64,000 nucleotides of DNA, taken from contig BJHW01000001.1 of assembly GCA_005405945.1 (NCBI GenBank), positions 4,092,001 to 4,156,000 on the forward strand, in the 5' to 3' direction. A program made the position numbers and the translations under genes. Positions within the stretch are counted from its first letter, which is position 1. Every line of letters starts with the position of its first letter. Origin of the DNA: Streptomyces violaceusniger (GTDB lineage Bacteria; Actinomycetota; Actinomycetes; Streptomycetales; Streptomycetaceae). A model generated the notes under the pieces. The model worked only from the letters and a program-made list of their open reading frames with translations. It made no database searches and had not been told where the DNA came from. Of the stretch, positions 8,897 through 18,083 are shown in pieces.

Positions 8897-9355
8897 CTAC
8901 AGGGCTTCCAGGGCCTTGGCGTAGTCGTTCAGGTCCCGGGCGTCGGGCAGGCCGTTGACGACCGTCCAGCGCACCACGCCCTCCTTGTCGATCACGAAGG
9001 TGCCGCGCACCGCGCAGCCCTTGTCCTCGTCGAAGACGCCGTAGGCGCGGCTGGTCTCGCCGTGCGGCCAGAAGTCCGACAGCAGGGGGTACTCCAGGCC
9101 CTCCTGCTCGGCGAAGACGCGCAGGCTGAAGGGCGAGTCATTGGAGACAGCCAGCAGCTGGACGTCGTCGTTGACGAACGTCGGCAGTTCGTCGCGGAGC
9201 GCGCACAGCTCGCCGGTGCACACGCCGGTGAAGGCGAACGGGTAGAAGAGCAGCACGACGTTCTTCTCGCCCCGGAAGTCGGAGAGCCTGACCGACTCGC
9301 CGTGCTGGTTCTTCAGCTGGAAGTCGGGGGCCTTCGCGCCGACCTCTATCGCCAT
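8897..9355 (-). CDS. Peroxiredoxin (AhpE/BCP type)
   Basis: 152 residues from ATG 9355, chosen because GAAGGG lies 9 nt upstream; the frame stays open further upstream only through a 15-bp tandem repeat. AhpC/TSA fold: APDFQLKNQHGESVRLSDFR, then VVLLFYPFAFTGVCTGELCA with the peroxidatic Cys in FTGVCTGELC, then GTFVIDKEGVVRW. A second Cys four residues later (GELC) could act in resolution. It reduces peroxides in the cytosol using an unidentified thiol donor. Its place between DUF3052 and terD is conserved in Streptomyces and fits oxidative damage caused by tellurite. Confidence 0.92.
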   Translation of the reverse strand: MAIEVGAKAPDFQLKNQHGESVRLSDFRGEKNVVLLFYPFAFTGVCTGELCALRDELPTFVNDDVQLLAVSNDSPFSLRVFAEQEGLEYPLLSDFWPHGETSRAYGVFDEDKGCAVRGTFVIDKEGVVRWTVVNGLPDARDLNDYAKALEAL

Positions 9356-9370
9356 GGGAGCCATCCCTTC

Positions 9371-9446
9371 GCTCACGTTCGGAAAGATCACGTTTGGAAA
9401 GATCACGTTCGGCGTGATCACGTTCGGCATGATCACGGTGTGAATT
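9371..9446. repeat. 15-bp tandem repeat upstream of the peroxiredoxin gene
   Basis: Four consecutive 15-bp units at 9371-9385, 9386-9400, 9401-9415 and 9416-9430, consensus GATCACGTTCGGAAA, with a decayed fifth unit to ~9446. They occupy the 5' leader or promoter of the leftward peroxiredoxin gene. If read in frame they would encode NVIFP repeats ahead of the conserved start. Confidence 0.8.
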
Positions 9447-9476
9447 GATCATGTGGTGCGCGGCCCAGCCTACGCT

Positions 9477-9513
9477 CAGAGCCCCCTCCGTAAGGGAACG
9501 GAGGGGGGCTCTG
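9477..9513 (-). terminator. Hairpin terminator after the DUF3052 gene
   Basis: CAGAGCCCCCTCCGT (9477-9491) pairs with ACGGAGGGGGGCTCTG (9498-9513), with one bulged G and a 6-nt loop. It lies 20 bp beyond the stop of the leftward DUF3052 gene and separates it from the peroxiredoxin promoter. Confidence 0.75.
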
Positions 9514-9532
9514 GGGTGTGGATCCGCCGGCC

Positions 9533-9973
9533 TCAGCGCTTGCCGCTGCGCGCGGCCTTGGGCGTGACCAGGCGGCTGCCCGTCCAGTCCTTGCCCGCGT
9601 TGAAGCTCTTGGTCTGGGACAGGCCGGCGGTGGTCGCCGCCTCATTGATGTCGCTCGGCTCGACATAGCCGTCACGGCCGGTCTTGGGCGTCAGCAGCCA
9701 GACCGGTGCGCCGTCGTCGATCATCTGGATGGCGTCCACCAGCGCGTCCGTCAGATCGCCGTCGTCCTCCCGGAACCACAGCACAACGGCGTCGGCCACA
9801 TCGTCGTACTCCTCGTCGACGAGCTCCTGGCCGGTGATCTCCTCGATGGACTCGCGGAGCTCCTGGTCGACATCGTCGTCGTAGCCGATCTCCTGGACCA
9901 CCTGTTCGGGCTGGAAACCCAGCCTCGCGGCAGGGTTGGTCCGCTCCTCCGCGTGGTCCGCGGTCGCGCTCAC
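9533..9973 (-). CDS. DUF3052 family protein
   Basis: 146 residues from GTG 9973, which has an ideal GGAGG 6 nt upstream; the upstream in-frame start at 9997 does not. The protein is very acidic (QELRESIEEITGQELVDEEY, VLWFREDDGDLTDALVDAI) and contains APVWLLTPKTGRDGYVEPSD and a basic tail. This is the DUF3052 family found beside aceE in actinobacteria. Its function is unknown; the conserved location next to pyruvate dehydrogenase and a peroxiredoxin suggests a link to central carbon or redox metabolism (inference). It is divergent from aceE. Confidence 0.9.
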   Translation of the reverse strand: MSATADHAEERTNPAARLGFQPEQVVQEIGYDDDVDQELRESIEEITGQELVDEEYDDVADAVVLWFREDDGDLTDALVDAIQMIDDGAPVWLLTPKTGRDGYVEPSDINEAATTAGLSQTKSFNAGKDWTGSRLVTPKAARSGKR

Positions 9974-10445
9974 GGATTGCCTCCTGTCATCTTTCATTCA
10001 CTCTTCGAGTCTGTGCGTCCCGCGCGCGTACGCGGGGGCTTGGGCGTAGTCCACACGGGCCGGGCGGATCGCGCAAGTACCCGGCCAGCGATCCCGCCCA
10101 AACGTTGACGTGTCGCCGCAACTCCCATCATGGAGGAACGGCGCGCAACGGCGCACGGCCGACCGGATTGCCCGAAGATGTCCGGCTTACGTGTGTGTCT
10201 AGCCACCCTACGCCGGTCCCGTGCCGAACGGTCGTACGCAGACGACCCCGGTCGTGGGCGTAAGGTTGCGATTCGGCCGTCGCACGTGAGACGGCCGCCG
10301 GAGCGCCCCGTCTCACCTGGTGATGGTTACCACTCGGTAGAGGTGACGTATCCCGTACCCGAGGTACACGATGGAGAACGGCGCGACAGCAGCAGAGCAC
10401 GAATCCATGTCCGTGCACAGCACGACCGAAAAGCGAAGGAATAGC
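9974..10445. promoter_or_regulatory. Divergent DUF3052/aceE intergenic region
   Basis: 472 bp with no convincing gene. It must hold the promoters for both divergent genes. The aceE reading frame stays open upstream to an ATG at 10371, but the residues it would add do not resemble E1 enzymes. I see no clear operator palindrome. Confidence 0.5.
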
Positions 10446-13174
10446 GTGGCTTCCGGATCCGATCGCAACCCGATCATCATTGGCGGCCTTCCCAGCCAGG
10501 TCCCGGACTTCGATCCCGAAGAGACCCAGGAATGGCTCGACTCGCTCGACGCAGCCGTCGATGAGCGAGGCCGGGAACGTGCCCGCTACCTGATGCTTCG
10601 CCTGATCGAGCGCGCCCGCGAGAAGCGCGTCGCCGTGCCCGAGATGCGCAGCACGGACTACGTCAACACCATCGCCACCAAGGACGAGCCGTTCTTCCCC
10701 GGCAACGAGGAGATCGAGCGCAAGATCCTCAACGCGACCCGCTGGAACGCGGCGGTGATGGTCTCCCGGGCCCAGCGCCCGGGCATCGGGGTCGGTGGCC
10801 ACATCGCCACCTTCGCCTCGTCCGCCTCGCTGTACGACGTGGGCTTCAACCACTTCTTCCGGGCAAGGACCACGACAGCGGCGACCAGATCTTCTTCCAG
10901 GGCCATGCCTCCCCCGGCATCTACGCCCGCGCCTTCCTGCTCGACCGGCTGAGCGAGGACCACCTGGACGGATTCCGTCAGGAGAAGTCCAAGCTCGGTC
11001 ACGCGCTGTCCAGCTACCCGCACCCGCGGTCAATGCCGGACTTCTGGGAGTTCCCGACGGTCTCCATGGGCCTGGGCCCGCTCGGCGCGATCTTCCAGGC
11101 GCGGATGAACCGCTATATGGAGGCACGCGGCATCGCCGACACCTCCAACTCCCACGTCTGGGCGTTCCTGGGCGACGGCGAGATGGACGAGCCGGAGTCG
11201 CTCGGCCAGCTCTCCCTGGCCGCCCGTGAGGGCCTGGACAACCTGACCTTCGTGGTCAACTGCAACCTCCAGCGGCTCGACGGCCCGGTGCGCGGCAACG
11301 GCAAGATCATCCAGGAGCTGGAGTCGCAGTTCCGCGGCGCCGGCTGGAACGTGATCAAGCTGGTCTGGGACCGCACCTGGGACCCGCTGCTGGCGCAGGA
11401 CCGCGACGGCATCCTGGTCAACCGGCTGAACACGACGCCGGACGGTCAGTTCCAGACGTACGCGACCGAGACCGGCGCCTACATCCGCGACCACTTCTTC
11501 GGTGACGACCAGCGGCTGCGCAAGATGGTCGAGGGCATGACCGACGACCAGATCCTGCACCTGGGCCGCGGCGGTCACGACCACAAGAAGATCTACGCGG
11601 CGTACTCGGCGGCCAAGGCCCACAAGGGCCAGCCGACGGTGATCCTCGCGCAGACCGTCAAGGGCTGGACGCTCGGCCCGAACTTCGAGGGCCGCAACGC
11701 GACCCACCAGATGAAGAAGCTGACGGTCGACGACCTCAAGCGCTTCCGCGACCGGCTGCACCTGCCGATCCCCGACAAGGAGCTGGAGTCCGGCCTCCCG
11801 CCGTACTACCACCCGGGCCGGGACTCGGAGGAGATCCAGTACATGCACGACCGCCGCAAGGCGCTGGGCGGCTACGCGCCGACCCGTGTCGTGCGCGCCA
11901 AACCGCTTCAGCTGCCGGGCGACAAGACCTACGCCACGCTGAAGAAGGGCACCGGTCAGCAGCAGATCGCCACCACCATGGCGTTCGTGCGGCTGCTGAA
12001 GGACCTGATGCGGGACAAGGAGATCGGCAAGCGGTTCGTGCCGATCGCGCCCGACGAGTACCGCACCTTCGGCATGGACTCGCTCTTCCCCTCGGCGAAG
12101 ATCTACTCGCCGCTGGGCCAGATGTACGAGTCGGTCGACCGTGAGCTGCTGCTGGCCTACAAGGAGTCGCCGACCGGTCAGATGCTGCACGACGGCATCT
12201 CCGAGGCGGGCTGTACGGCCTCGCTGATCGCGGCGGGCTCCGCGTACGCCACGCATGGCGAGCCGCTGATCCCGGTCTACGTCTTCTACTCGATGTTCGG
12301 CTTCCAGCGCACCGGTGACCAGTTCTGGCAGATGGCCGACCAGCTGGCGCGCGGCTTCGTACTGGGCGCGACCGCCGGTCGTACGACCCTGACCGGTGAG
12401 GGTCTCCAGCACGCGGACGGCCACTCCCAGCTGCTGGCCTCGACCAACCCGGCGGTCGTCGCCTACGACCCGGCGTTCGGCTTCGAGATCGCCCATATCG
12501 TCCAGGACGGTCTGCGCCGGATGTACGGCGAGAACAGTGAGGACGTCTTCTACTACCTCACCGTCTACAACGAGCCGATCCAGCACCCGGCCGAGCCGGA
12601 AAACGTGGACCGCGAGGGCATCCTCAAGGGCCTCTACCGCTTCCGGCAGGGCGAGAAGGGCTCCGTACCGGCGCAGATCCTCGCCTCCGGTGTCGCGGTG
12701 CCGTGGGCCCTGGAGGCTCAGCGCATCCTGGCCGAGGACTGGAACGTCAAGGCGGACGTCTGGTCGGCCACGTCCTGGAACGAGCTGCGCCGGGACGCCG
12801 TCGAGGTGGAGGAGCACAATCTGCTCCACCCGGAGGAGGAGCAGCGCGTTCCGTACGTCACCCGGAAGCTTGCGGACGCGGAGGGCCCGAAGGTGGCCGT
12901 CTCCGACTGGATGCGTGCGGTTCCCGACCAGATCGCGCGCTGGGTGCCCGGCACGTACCAGTCGCTGGGCGCGGACGGCTTCGGCTTCGCCGACACCCGC
13001 GGCGCGGCGCGGCGCTTCTTCCACATCGACGCCCAGTCGATCGTGCTCGGCGTCCTGACGGAGCTCGCCCGCGACGGCAAGATCGACCGCTCGGCCCTCA
13101 AGCAGGCGATCGACCGCTATCAGCTCCTGGACGTGGCCGCCGCCGACCCGGGCCCGGCAGGCGGCGACGCGTAG
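10446..13174 (+). CDS. aceE: Pyruvate dehydrogenase E1 component, homodimeric (one frameshift)
   Basis: About 909 residues. GTG 10446 after AAGGAA gives VASGSDRNPIIIGGLPSQVP, the typical Streptomyces AceE N-terminus. It decarboxylates pyruvate with thiamine diphosphate (ThDP) and passes the acetyl group to E2 lipoyl domains. Visible features: HIATFASSASLYDVGFNHFF, the ThDP/Mg motif GDGEMDEPESLGQL...NLTFVVNCNLQRLDG, and RTTLTGEGLQHADGHSQLL in the transketolase pyrimidine-binding domain. One G is missing from a G run at ~10860: HFFRGKDHDSGDQIFFQGHA is broken into HFFRARTTT. Since both halves are otherwise perfect and the enzyme is central to metabolism, this is very probably a sequence error rather than a pseudogene. 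Confidence 0.96.
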
Positions 13175-13219
13175 CCGTCCGCGACGGCAGAAAGCCGCCC
13201 ACGACGGGAACGCGAGCTG

Positions 13220-13257
13220 AACGTGGGGCGGGCTGGACCTCCAGCCCGCCCCACGTT
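13220..13257 (+). terminator. Perfect 18-bp hairpin terminator after aceE
   Basis: AACGTGGGGCGGGCTGGA (13220-13237) and its exact complement TCCAGCCCGCCCCACGTT (13240-13257) surround a 2-nt gap, 46 bp after the aceE stop. This is among the strongest stem-loops in the window. Confidence 0.85.
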
Positions 13258-13262
13258 GTCGT

Positions 13263-13800
13263 GTGCCCCAGGCGCCAAGGGTGATTGAGGGGGGCGCCGC
13301 CCCCGCCCTCCCATCGCGGAGTCCAGGGGCCTCCGCCCCGCCCCCGCCCCCGGTGCCCCGGACACCAGGCCCGGACCTCGGCCCCCAGGCCCCGGGCGTC
13401 GGGCCCCGGGGGTCCAGCCCCAGACCTCGGGCGTCGGGCCCCGGGCGTCAGACCCCGAGGGGCCAGCCCCGAGCGTCCAGCCCCAGACCTCGGGCCCCGG
13501 ACCCCAGGCCCCGGGCGTCAGACTCCGCGCGTCCCAGCTCCGGACCCCAGGCCCCGGGCGTCGGGCCCAGGGCTCCGAGCCTGGGGCTTCGGTCGGGCGC
13601 CGGTGGCGGCGGAGCTGCGCTGGATCGTGGGACCCCACGGGCGGCGGCGGGACCCCGCCACCGTCCGGCGGGACGCCTGTGGGTACGGCCGGAGGGCGTC
13701 CAGGGGTCCGGGGGTCCGGGGGCGGAGCCCCTGGTTCGGGAAGGGGCGGGGCGGGGAACATTCAGGCCCCAGGCCCCGCACCCGCGCGCCGGGATCCGGT
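13263..13800. repeat. GC-rich degenerate repeat spacer
   Basis: About 540 bp without a believable gene. It is made of degenerate units built from CCCCGGGCGTC, CCAGACCTCGGG and CCCAGGCCCCGGGCG, repeated many times between 13340 and 13580. It ends in the dispersed motif GGAGCCCCTGGTTCGGGAAG GGGCGGGG near 13733. All reading frames are open only because stop codons are rare in such DNA. Confidence 0.7.
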
Positions 13801-13816
13801 GTGTGCCCCGGCCCGG

Positions 13817-14191
13817 TCAGCGTTCCCAGATCTTGAACGCCCTTACCTGGTACGGGGTTTCCGGGGCCCACGAGCCGGTGGGGTAGGTGTGGAACTCCGC
13901 CGTCTCGGCGCATTCCCGGCTCTGATAGGCCGTCACCGGACGGCCCGTGCGGTTCGCCAGGGACGCGGCGGTGGTGCCGGACGGCAGGGGGACACAGCTT
14001 TCGATGTCGACGTCGGCCAGTTCATGGATCTGGCGCGCCCCCGTGAAGCCCCCGCTCCGCCACAGGCACAGCTGACCGGCGGCGCAGTTCCCCAGCCGTG
14101 GCGGGGCGGCGGGCCGGGCCGACGCCGCGGCCGGGGCGAGGGTGGTGGTGAGGGCCAGCGCCGCGACGGCGGCCGTAATGATCTTGCGCAT
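13817..14191 (-). CDS. Secreted peptidase-inhibitor I36 family protein (beta/gamma-crystallin-like)
   Basis: 124 residues from ATG 14191, with GGGGAG upstream. A Sec signal peptide (MRKIITAAVAALALTTTLAP, cleavage after ASA) is followed by a small Cys-containing domain: GNCAAGQLCLWRSGGFTGAR and a C-terminal SWAPETPYQVRAFKIWER. The C..G.LCLW.. opening is typical of actinobacterial peptidase inhibitor family I36 proteins, some of which inhibit metalloproteases. It is monocistronic, lies downstream of the repeat spacer and is convergent with aceE. An extracellular role is likely; the exact target is unknown. Confidence 0.72.
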   Translation of the reverse strand: MRKIITAAVAALALTTTLAPAAASARPAAPPRLGNCAAGQLCLWRSGGFTGARQIHELADVDIESCVPLPSGTTAASLANRTGRPVTAYQSRECAETAEFHTYPTGSWAPETPYQVRAFKIWER

Positions 14192-14307
14192 AACGATGTC
14201 GCTCCCCGTGTGGAAAGAACAGAACGGGAGCCAGCCTGTCGCCGGCTCCCGTTCGCCACCATGGGGTCGATCAAGGTCCACCCTGATAGGGGGTTGACCG
14301 CGAGGGG

Positions 14308-15909
14308 TCAGATGTGAACGGCGCCCCCGGCCGCGTCCGCGTTCTCACCGCGCTTGGTGAACGCCGCGACCAGCGCCGCGACCGCCGAGACGACGCCGGC
14401 CACCGTGAAGGCGAGCCCCATCCCTGACACGAAGGTGTCATGCGCGACGGCCGTGATCTTGCCCGCGATCTCCGGCGGCGTGCCCTTGGGGACCGGAGCG
14501 ATGCCGACCTCGACCGCGTCCGACACCTGGGACTCCGAGCCCTTGGGCATCGGCGGCAGCCCGGCGCCCGCCCACTTCTCCGGCAGGTCGCTGTCCACCC
14601 GGCCCGCCATGACCGCGCCCAGGACGGCCGTGCCGAGGCTGCCGCCGACCTGCATCGCGGCCTGCTGGAGGCCGCCGGCGACACCGGCGTGCTGGATCGG
14701 GGCGTTGCCGACGATGACCTCGGTGGCGCCGACCATGACCGGGCCGAGGCCGAGGCCCAGCAGGGCGAACCACACGGCCATCTCGAGGCCGCCGCTGTCC
14801 GCGTCCAGCCGGGAGAGGCCGAACATCGAGACGGCGGTGATCACCATGGCGCCCACCAGCGGCGCCCGCGGCCCGAACTTGGTGATCAGCGCACCCGCCA
14901 GCGGCGAGGCGACGATCATCATCGCGGTGAGCGGCAGCAGCCGCAGCCCGCTGTCGACGGGGCTCATCCCGTGCACGTTCTGGAGATAGAAGGTGACGAA
15001 GAACAGCCCGCCCATGAAGCCGAAGGCCATCAGCACCATCAGCACGGTGCCCGCGCTCAGCGGCACCGAGCGGAACATGCTGAGCGGCAGCAGTGGCTCC
15101 GCCGTCCGGTTCTCCCAGAAGACGAAGACGGCGAAGCAGACCGCCGCCAGGCCCAGGAAGAGCAGTGTGCGCTGGTCGCCCCAGTGCCAGTCGGCGGCGT
15201 TGATCAGCGCCCAGATCAGGCAGAACATCGCACCGGACAGCAGCACGATGCCGGGGAGGTCGAAGGACCGCGGGGCCCTCTCGGCGCGGTGGTCCACCAG
15301 CAGCAGCAGCCCGAGGACCAGCGCCAGGACGCCGACGGGCGCGTTGATGAAGAAGACCGACTGCCAGTTGACGTGTTCGACGAGCAGGCCGCCGACGATG
15401 GGCCCGGCGGCGGTGGAGGCGCCGATGACCGCACCCCAGATGCCGATCGCCATGTTGAGCTTCTCGGCGGGGAAGGTGGCGCGCAGCAGCCCGAGCGCCG
15501 CGGGCATCAGCAGCGCGCCGCACAGGCCCTGCAGCACCCGGAACGCCACGACGAGCGACACCTCGCCGGAGAGGCCGATGGCGGCCGAGGAGACGGCGAA
15601 GCCGATGACGCCGATGAGGAAGGTCTGTCGGTGGCCGAAGCGGTCACCCAGCTTGCCCGCCGTGATCAGCGCGACGGCGAGGGCCAGCAGATAGCCGTTG
15701 GTGATCCACTGCACATCGGCGAGCGAGGCGCCGAGGTCCTTCTGGATGGCCGGGTTGGCGATGGCGACGATCGTGCCGTCGAGGGCGACCATCGTCACGC
15801 CGAGGGCGACGGTGAGGAGCGTCAGCCATGGATGACCCCGAAGCCCCTTCGGGGCATCGGCTATGGGAGGTTCCGGCGCCGAATCGGCGACGGTGGTCGA
15901 AGAGGTCAT
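14308..15909 (-). CDS. MFS drug exporter, DHA2 (EmrB/QacA) family, 14 TMS
   Basis: 533 residues from ATG 15909. The protein has ~14 predicted membrane helices. Motif A GKLGDRFGHRQTF follows the second helix and the DHA2 motif LDGTIVAIANPAIQKDLG lies in helix 1. Proton-coupled export of toxic compounds is the expected role. It is divergent from a TetR regulator (16037) across a 127-bp gap that holds a perfect operator-like palindrome, so drug-inducible derepression is likely. The substrate is unknown. Confidence 0.92.
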   Translation of the reverse strand: MTSSTTVADSAPEPPIADAPKGLRGHPWLTLLTVALGVTMVALDGTIVAIANPAIQKDLGASLADVQWITNGYLLALAVALITAGKLGDRFGHRQTFLIGVIGFAVSSAAIGLSGEVSLVVAFRVLQGLCGALLMPAALGLLRATFPAEKLNMAIGIWGAVIGASTAAGPIVGGLLVEHVNWQSVFFINAPVGVLALVLGLLLLVDHRAERAPRSFDLPGIVLLSGAMFCLIWALINAADWHWGDQRTLLFLGLAAVCFAVFVFWENRTAEPLLPLSMFRSVPLSAGTVLMVLMAFGFMGGLFFVTFYLQNVHGMSPVDSGLRLLPLTAMMIVASPLAGALITKFGPRAPLVGAMVITAVSMFGLSRLDADSGGLEMAVWFALLGLGLGPVMVGATEVIVGNAPIQHAGVAGGLQQAAMQVGGSLGTAVLGAVMAGRVDSDLPEKWAGAGLPPMPKGSESQVSDAVEVGIAPVPKGTPPEIAGKITAVAHDTFVSGMGLAFTVAGVVSAVAALVAAFTKRGENADAAGGAVHI

Positions 15910-15922
15910 GACCGGAGGCTAA

Positions 15923-15937
15923 TGTCAGCGTCTGACA
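15923..15937. promoter_or_regulatory. Palindromic TetR-type operator
   Basis: TGTCAGCGTCTGACA is a perfect 6-bp inverted repeat with a 3-bp centre, 14 bp before the exporter start. A weaker related site, TGACGTTTTTGTCA, lies near 15966-15979 and TGACAATTGACA overlaps downstream. The spacing fits control of both divergent promoters by the TetR protein at 16037. Confidence 0.7.
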
Positions 15938-16036
15938 ATTGACAAACCGATTCATCCGCCGGTAACTGACGTTTTTGTCACAGGTATCCTGAGCAGCCGC
16001 GACGCGGCCCCACACCGGGAGAAAGCGAGCCGATAG

Positions 16037-16702
16037 GTGACGACGGACGAGGCAGTGGCGGACATGACGACGCCACCACCGGCCGGGCTGCGCGAGCGCA
16101 AGAAGCAGCGGACGCGAAGCGCCCTGGTGCGCTCCGCGCTGGAGTTGTTCACCCGTCAGGGATACGAGCGGACCACGGTCGACGAGATCGCCGAGGCGGT
16201 CGAGGTCTCCCAGCGCACCTTCTTCCGGTACTTCGCCAACAAGGAGGAGGTCGCCTTCGCCAGCCAGGAGTCGGCCGAGTGCCACTTCTTCGCCGCCCTG
16301 TGCGGGCGCCCCGCGGACGAGGCGCCACTGGCCGCGCTGCGCGGGGCGGTCCTCGACGCCTGGGGAAGCATCGGGGAGGCCATCGAGCAGATGGTGCCGC
16401 CCGAGCTCCATATGCGGATGTACCGGGTGATCGAGTCCACGCCGAGCCTGCTCGCGGTCCACCTGCGCCGCATCGCGGAGATGGAGGAGCGGCTGACGCG
16501 CGAGATCGCCCGCCGCGAGGGGCTGGACGTCGACACCGACCCGCGGCCGCGGCTGCTGGTCGCGATGTTCGGCGGGGTGATCCGGGTGGCCGGGAAGCTG
16601 TGGACCGAGGGTGACGAGGACAGCGTCGTCACATTGCGAGACATCACCGCGTTCCATCTTGATTACGTAGGCCCCGCTCTCGCCGAGAAATGGGATAAAT
16701 AG
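16037..16702 (+). CDS. TetR family transcriptional regulator of the DHA2 exporter
   Basis: 221 residues from GTG 16037. The N-terminal helix-turn-helix (residues ~20-70) reads RTRSALVRSALELFTRQGYE RTTVDEIAEAVEVSQRTFFRYF, the canonical TetR pattern. The C-terminal ligand domain has no recognisable drug specificity. Divergent arrangement with the exporter and the palindrome at 15923 indicate a local ligand-responsive repressor. Confidence 0.9.
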   Translation: MTTDEAVADMTTPPPAGLRERKKQRTRSALVRSALELFTRQGYERTTVDEIAEAVEVSQRTFFRYFANKEEVAFASQESAECHFFAALCGRPADEAPLAALRGAVLDAWGSIGEAIEQMVPPELHMRMYRVIESTPSLLAVHLRRIAEMEERLTREIARREGLDVDTDPRPRLLVAMFGGVIRVAGKLWTEGDEDSVVTLRDITAFHLDYVGPALAEKWDK

Positions 16703-16802
16703 CACCAATACCGGCATAGCTCCCAAGGATTCCCGCTTTCAAACGTGATATGAATCACGGGATTTGGCGCGCGGCACCGCGCTTCTCCTAGGGTGTCCCG
16801 CG

Positions 16803-18007
16803 GTGACTTCCTTCTCGGAGCTCGGCTCCCCCTCCCCCGGTTCCACCGCCTGGCGCGCCCTGCTCGCGCTGGCGGTGGTCTTCGTCCTCCTCGCCACGAC
16901 CGGCTGGACGGCCGTACGGAGCCACAGAGGAGCCCCGGACGCGCTCACCGCGTCGATGAACGCCTGGCGCCACGGATCGCTCGGTGGCCGCGCGCTGCCC
17001 GATCCGTACGGCTCGCCGCGCGCCCTCGGCCGCTGGTTCGACTCGCTCACCAAGGCCCAGACCGACCGTGTGGTGCGGCGCTATCCGCTGGCCGTGGGCA
17101 ATCTCAACGGCGCGCCGGTGGCCCTGCGCTACCGCGCCAACCGCGTCGCCCTGCTCCGGGCGCGCGCCGACGAGCGCAAGCGGATGCACGACCCCCGGCT
17201 CACCCCGATGGGCCGCTCGGACGCGACACGCCGGATGCACCGCTATGAGGACCTGCTGGGCGCCGGGCGGCAGATCCTCTCCTTCGACCCCTCGGGGCCG
17301 GGCGGGCCGCCGAGGTCTTCGGGGACCTCGCCCACGCCAACCGGGTCTCCATCGTGGTACCGGGCGTGGACACCGACATCCTGACGTTCCAGAAGACCGA
17401 GCGCCCGTACACCGCCACGGTCGGGATGGCCCGCGCGCTCTACGACAACGAGCGGGCCGACGCCCCGGACATCAGGACCGCCGTCATCGCCTGGGCCGAC
17501 TACACCAGCCCGGCCGGGATCGGCATGGACGCGGCCACCGGCAAGCTGGCCGCCCAGGGCGCGGTCCGGCTGCGCGCGCTGGTCAACGCGCTGCCCTCGC
17601 TCTCCCGGGTCTCGCTGATGTGCCACAGCTACGGCTCGGTGGTGTGCGGGGTCGCCGCCCGCGACCTGCCGCCCAAGGTCACCGATATCGCGGTGGCCGG
17701 CAGCCCCGGGATGCGCGCCGGCCGCGTCTCCGACCTGGGCACCAGCGCCCGGGTGTGGGCGATGCGCGACTCCGGCGACTGGATCGAGGACATTCCGCAT
17801 CTGGAGTTCGGCGGGCTCGGCCACGGCGCGGACCCGGTCTCCTCCGGCTTCGGCGCCCGGGTGCTGGCCGCGGACGGGGCGGATGGACACGCCGGGTACT
17901 TCGAACCGGGCACGACCAGCCTGGACAACTTCGCGCGGGTGGGAATCGGTGCTGTCCAGTCCGTGAGCTGCGGCGACGGCGACGACTGCACCGCGGGGCT
18001 ACGCTGA
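16803..18007 (+). CDS. Exported alpha/beta hydrolase (Abhydrolase_8 / DUF1023-like), one frameshift
   Basis: About 401 residues from GTG 16803. One N-terminal membrane segment or signal anchor (ALLALAVVFVLLATTGWTAV) precedes the mature domain. GRQILSFDPSGPG is followed by a single missing base near 17305; the corrected frame continues AAEVFGDLAHANRVSIVVPG. The catalytic Ser lies in LMCHSYGSVVCGVAA; later GSPGMRA and GADPVSSGFG, HGHxGYF-like DGHAGYFEPGTTSLDNFA supply the acid/His region. It is a close paralogue of the gene at 21279, with matching corrected length. Probably an extracellular or membrane-bound esterase or lipase-like enzyme; substrate unknown. Confidence 0.82.
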
Positions 18008-18083
18008 GGCCCGGCATAAACACCGGAAACTCTAGTGACGCGCGTAGCCTCAAAGGGGGACGGGCGGGCCACCGCCGCATACG

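Noticed and set aside
11030..13024. 664-residue frame antisense to aceE
   Set aside because: Complementary shadow of a highly conserved gene; composition (Arg/Val/Leu/Asp repeats) is typical of GC-rich antisense frames.
16764..16802. TTG 16764 as start of the first exported hydrolase
   Set aside because: GTG 16803 directly precedes the conserved signal-anchor segment, and the upstream codons add an unlikely MARGTALLLGC lead without a ribosome site.
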